Part shown: positions 13,635-16,695 of the stretch, piece after piece
How the letters are laid out: each line of letters begins with the position of its first letter
Position numbering within the stretch: the stretch's first letter is position 1
Source of the DNA: an uncultured Collinsella sp.
GTDB taxonomy: Bacteria; Actinomycetota; Coriobacteriia; Coriobacteriales; Coriobacteriaceae
DNA length: 16,695 bases
Assembly: GCA_900543945.1 (NCBI GenBank)
Contig: UQTN01000044.1
Coordinates: 1 to 16,695, forward strand
Direction of reading: 5' to 3'
Made by a program: the position numbers and the translations under genes
The notes under the pieces: model-generated
Seen by the model: the letters and a program-made list of their open reading frames with translations, nothing else
The model's database searches: none
What the model was told of the DNA's origin: nothing

Positions 13635-14711
13635 CTAGAACTGATTCAAGAAACGCATATCGCCTGTCATGAGCGTTCTGAGGTCCGGCAGGTCGTAGCG
13701 CAGGGCCGCGACGCGCTCGGCGCCAATGCCAAAGGCGAAGCCGGTGTACTTCTCGGGATCGATGCCGCAGTTGATCAGGACGTTGGGGTCGACCATGCCG
13801 CAGCCCAAGATCTCGATCCAGCCGCTGTGCTTGCAGAAGTTGCAGCCCTTGCCGCCGCACACGTGGCAGCTCACGTCCACCTCGCAGCTGGGCTCGGTGA
13901 AGGGGAAGAAGTGCGGGCGGTAACGCGTCTTGCGATCCTCGCCAAACATGCACTTAACAAAGTAGTCGAGCGTGCCCTTCAGGTCGCCAAAGGTGATGCC
14001 CTCGTCGACGACCAGGCCCTCGATCTGGTTGAACTGCGGCAGGTGGCAGGCATCGGCCGTGTCGGGACGGTAGACGGTGCCCGGGCAGATCATGTAGATG
14101 GGCGGCTTCTGCGACTCCATAGTGTGGATCTGCACGCCCGAAGTCTGGGTGCGCAGCAGCACGTCGGACTCGCCGTGGGCGTGAGCCTCGGGGTGCGCGA
14201 CGCTGCCGGGGTTGTTGTCGACCACGTAGAAGGTATCGCGGGCCGAGCGGCTCGGGTGATCCATGGGAGCGTTGAGCGCAGTGAAGTTGTAGTAAGAGGT
14301 GTCGACCATGGGGCCGGACTCGACGGTGTAGCCGATGCCGCAGAAGATGTCCTCGGCCTCCTCGATGATTTGCTTGATCAGGTGCTGGTGGCCGATCTGC
14401 GGACGGATGCCCGGCAGCGTGATGTCGACGGCGTCGTGCTCGAGTGCGCGCTTGAGGGCGGCGGCCTTCATCTCGGTGTTTCGCTCGTCGAGCATGCCCT
14501 CGATCAGCTGGCGCATCTCGTTGGCGCGCTTGCCCATCGCGGGACGATCCTCGGGGGCGAGCTTGCCCATCATGCGCATCAAGCCGGTGATACGACCCTT
14601 GCGACCGAGCAGCTCAACACGCGCAGCCTCGAGCTTGGCGGCGTCATCGGCGCCTGCGACGAGCTCCTTGGCCTCTTCCTCGAGTTTGACCAGATCATCA
14701 ATCAGACTCAT
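13635..14711 (-). CDS. pheS: Phenylalanine--tRNA ligase alpha subunit
   Basis: 358 residues, usual length. The catalytic subunit: it activates phenylalanine and transfers it to tRNA-Phe. Visible: N-terminal coiled coil (about 1-85) that contacts tRNA, motif 1 region ending HPSRSARDTFYV, LLRTQTSGVQIHTM (about 171-184), motif 2 around YRPDTADACHLPQFNQIEGL and YRPHFFPFTEPSCEVDV, and motif 3 GFAFGIGAERVAALRY. It carries the Cys-rich insertion CHVCGGKGCNFCKHSGW typical of Gram-positive PheS, with four Cys. The C-terminus MRFLNQF is canonical. The ATG at 14711 with AAAGGGAAG upstream is chosen; the longer frame to 14894 would run into the T-box leader. First gene of pheST. Confidence 0.97.
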   Translation of the reverse strand: MSLIDDLVKLEEEAKELVAGADDAAKLEAARVELLGRKGRITGLMRMMGKLAPEDRPAMGKRANEMRQLIEGMLDERNTEMKAAALKRALEHDAVDITLPGIRPQIGHQHLIKQIIEEAEDIFCGIGYTVESGPMVDTSYYNFTALNAPMDHPSRSARDTFYVVDNNPGSVAHPEAHAHGESDVLLRTQTSGVQIHTMESQKPPIYMICPGTVYRPDTADACHLPQFNQIEGLVVDEGITFGDLKGTLDYFVKCMFGEDRKTRYRPHFFPFTEPSCEVDVSCHVCGGKGCNFCKHSGWIEILGCGMVDPNVLINCGIDPEKYTGFAFGIGAERVAALRYDLPDLRTLMTGDMRFLNQF

Positions 14712-14796
14712 GTCTTCCCTTTCGTCTCTCGCGCATCCACTTGCCGCGGCGGCTGGAGCCACCCGGAGCTGCGGATGTGCGGCCCGGTTCGGTAAC

Positions 14797-14837
14797 AAAA
14801 AAACCGCCCTCGGGCATGTGCATTGCCCAAGGACGGT
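14797..14837 (-). terminator. Regulated terminator of the pheST T-box
   Basis: A 14-bp stem on the minus strand (14837-14824 with 14816-14803, two G-U pairs), a 7-nt loop, and a 7-base T-run (14803-14797). It lies 7 nt beyond the T-box sequence and 86 nt before the pheS start, as expected for the transcription-attenuation type. Confidence 0.92.
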
Positions 14838-15075
14838 TGAATTCCGCGGTACCACCTTGTTTGACCCGGCGGATGTCTGGCCCGCCGCGCCCACTCTGTG
14901 CCCCTTGTCGCGAGGCTCACGGCTTCCCTACTGGGGCTTCGCCGCCGCTGGCCGCGTGCCCGTTGAGGTCGCTGCTCGGGAGTGAACGCTTGGCCCTTGC
15001 CACCGCAGGAAGGCTTGCAGCCCATGACCTTCCCTCTCTTGCCGGCGACGCGGCGGGCAAAACCCTCTCCGTCAA
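14797..15075 (-). ncRNA. T-box riboswitch of pheST (Phe)
   Basis: The leader between the pheS start and about 15075, read on the minus strand, holds the T-box consensus AAGGTGGTACCGCGG (14858-14844) followed by a strong terminator. The T-box UGGU in the bulge would pair with the tRNA acceptor end ACCA, where the discriminator base A fits tRNA-Phe. A TTC at 14986-14984 in GCGTTCACTCCCGAGCAG is the likely specifier codon (Phe); this is less certain than the T-box itself. Uncharged tRNA-Phe would stabilise the antiterminator and let pheST be transcribed. The 5' boundary is approximate. Confidence 0.92.
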
Positions 15076-15216
15076 CGCATTGGGCTACAGGATACCACAT
15101 TGTGTGGGCGTATCGCCGCGTTCCGTTTTGTTCGTGCTGGGTACAAGGCAGGTAGCTGTGCAAACTGGCCGCGCGCCCACCCGTGGCGCTCGACCTGCGA
15201 GATCAAGGATATAGGT
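15076..15216. other. Divergent intergenic region between the pheST leader and the M32 carboxypeptidase gene
   Basis: A possible -10 for pheST is TATCCT (minus, 15094-15089), which would start the T-box transcript near 15082; no good -35 is seen. For the plus-strand gene I see only the ribosome site AAGGA (15205-15209) and no clear promoter. Confidence 0.35.
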
Positions 15217-16695
15217 ATGGGAAAGAACAAGGATAAGATGGCCAAGCCCGCAGCGGATAAGACGCCCAAAGGCATGAAGGTCGATAAGGCTGTCAAAAAA
15301 TTCCGTAAGCTCGAGGGCAAGCTGTGGACTCGCGAGTACCTGCTCAAGATTGCCGAGTTTGACGGCGCGACCATTGCTCCCGCCAACGGCGCCGCGGCCC
15401 GCGCCGATGCTATGGGCACCCTTGCCGGCGAGCATCACAAGCTGCTGACCAGCGAGAAGTCCGTTGAGCTCGTGCGCTCGCTGGCGCGCGAGACCGTCGC
15501 CGGCGGCAAAATCGACGACCCTCAGCTGCTCGACGAGATCCGTGTGCTCGGCCGCGATCAACGTGAGGCCAGTGCCATCCCCACCGAAGAAGCCGAGGCC
15601 TGGACCAGGCTCACCTGCGAGGCGGACGCCGTGTGGCACAAGGCCAAGGCAGCCAACGACTGGGCGAGCTTTGAGACCTATGTGGATAGAATCGTCGCCC
15701 AACTTAAGCATCAGGCCGAGCTCATGGACCCCAAGCGCGATCCATACGACGTTTGGCTCGACCAGTACGAGCGCGGCCTTTCCGCCAAGAGCTTCGATGC
15801 GTTTTGCGATGAGGTCAAGGCCACGGTCGTGCCGCTCGTGCACGCCATCGGCGAGCGCGGCCAGCAGCCGGCTGCCGACTTTTTGCACGCCCACGTGCCC
15901 GAGGCTGCCCAGCGCGCCATGAGCTTCGACTTGATGAAGCTTGTCGGCATGAACCTGGACGACACCACGCTTGCCTTTACCGAGCACCCGTTTAGCGAGG
16001 GCTTCTCGGTGGGCGACGCGCGCATCGCCACGCACATCTACGAAGACGACTGCATCTCCAACGTCTACAGCATCATCCACGAGGCGGGACACGCCATGTA
16101 TGAGCTGGGCGTCAATCCTGCCTATGCGCGCACCTGTCTTGAGGGTGGCACCTCCATGGGCATCCACGAGAGCCAGAGCCGCTTCTTCGAGAACACCGTG
16201 GGTCGCAGCCGCGCCTTTATGGGACCGCTGCTCGAGGTGCTGCGCCGCCACGCACCCGAGGTCTACGGCGACGTCGACGAGGACACGCTCTACCGCGCCG
16301 TGAACATCGCGCAGCCGTCGCTGATCCGCACCGAGGCCGACGAGCTCACCTATCCGCTGCATATTATGGTGCGCTACCAGATCGAGCGCATGCTGTTTGC
16401 CGGCGAGGCCACGGCCAAGGACATCCCCGCGCTTTGGAACCGCTTTATGAACGAGTACCTGGGCATTCCCGTTCCCGACGACACGCACGGCTGCCTGCAG
16501 GATACGCACTGGAGCGGCGGCTCGTTTGGCTACTTCCCCACGTATGCACTGGGTAGCGCCTACGACGCCATGTTTGTGCCGGCCATGTGCCGCGACGGTG
16601 TCGACCTTAACGGCGCCTGTGCGAGCGGCGACCTGGCGCCCGTCCGCGCCTGGCTGGGCGAGCGCATTTGGCAGTGGGGCCGCGCCAAGGACGCG
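15217..16695 (+). CDS. M32 family metallocarboxypeptidase (carboxypeptidase Taq type), 3' end off-window
   Basis: 493 residues are open to the right edge; family members are about 500 residues, so little is missing. Zinc-dependent cytoplasmic carboxypeptidase that removes C-terminal amino acids with broad specificity. The zinc site is HEAGH (288-292), with Glu289 as catalytic base, and the third ligand is Glu318 in GIHESQSRFFEN (316-327). Other family signatures: FTEHPFS, the IRTEADELTYPLHIMVRY segment and DTHWSGGSFGYFPTYALGS near the end. The first 25 residues are Lys-rich and probably a non-conserved tail. ATG chosen with AAGGA seven nt upstream. No signal peptide. Divergent from pheST; no functional link is evident. 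Confidence 0.95.
   Translation, partial: MGKNKDKMAKPAADKTPKGMKVDKAVKKFRKLEGKLWTREYLLKIAEFDGATIAPANGAAARADAMGTLAGEHHKLLTSEKSVELVRSLARETVAGGKIDDPQLLDEIRVLGRDQREASAIPTEEAEAWTRLTCEADAVWHKAKAANDWASFETYVDRIVAQLKHQAELMDPKRDPYDVWLDQYERGLSAKSFDAFCDEVKATVVPLVHAIGERGQQPAADFLHAHVPEAAQRAMSFDLMKLVGMNLDDTTLAFTEHPFSEGFSVGDARIATHIYEDDCISNVYSIIHEAGHAMYELGVNPAYARTCLEGGTSMGIHESQSRFFENTVGRSRAFMGPLLEVLRRHAPEVYGDVDEDTLYRAVNIAQPSLIRTEADELTYPLHIMVRYQIERMLFAGEATAKDIPALWNRFMNEYLGIPVPDDTHGCLQDTHWSGGSFGYFPTYALGSAYDAMFVPAMCRDGVDLNGACASGDLAPVRAWLGERIWQWGRAKDA

Noticed and set aside
15085..16509. 474-residue minus-strand open frame opposite the M32 peptidase
   Set aside because: Antisense shadow; the plus strand has HEAGH and all M32 motifs.

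Overview
This window looks like chromosomal DNA of a Coriobacteriia-type actinomycete, most likely Collinsella or a close relative. That assignment is inference from high GC, actinobacterial protein flavour and Firmicutes-like regulation (a T-box before pheS, U-tract terminators). All genes are housekeeping or transport genes except one unrecognised accessory-type gene. I see no phage, insertion sequence, CRISPR array, rRNA or tRNA.

Layout, left to right. (1) 1-706, minus: N-terminal 235 residues of the ribosome-assembly GTPase RsgA, running off the left edge. (2) 956-3637, minus: a complete P-type Ca2+ ATPase, followed by a 95-bp structured repeat and a terminator. (3) 4080-5540, plus: pyruvate kinase with a clear promoter and terminator. 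(4) 5783-7035: a 128-bp palindrome, then a lone gene whose C-terminal part resembles DUF559/PD-(D/E)xK nuclease-like domains. (5) 10670-7032, minus: an ECF-type nickel/cobalt importer cbiM-cbiQ-cbiO (the M subunit carries a fused N-like tail), then a zinc-dependent phospholipase C-like gene. A NikR-type operator (GTGTTAC-N14-GTAACAC) lies directly before cbiM. (6) 14711-10997, minus: pheS-pheT, led by a Phe-type T-box and followed by a second copy of the 95-bp repeat. (7) 15217-16695, plus: an M32 carboxypeptidase running off the right edge.

The most unusual material is intergenic. The two 95-bp repeats align without gaps. They lie 11-12 nt downstream of two unrelated stop codons, and 16 of their 19 differences fall at paired positions, mostly as compensatory pairs. 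Together with a 93-bp palindrome between pheS and pheT and the 128-bp palindrome before the nuclease-like gene, they suggest that this genome carries families of large hairpin elements between genes. How far they spread cannot be seen from one window.
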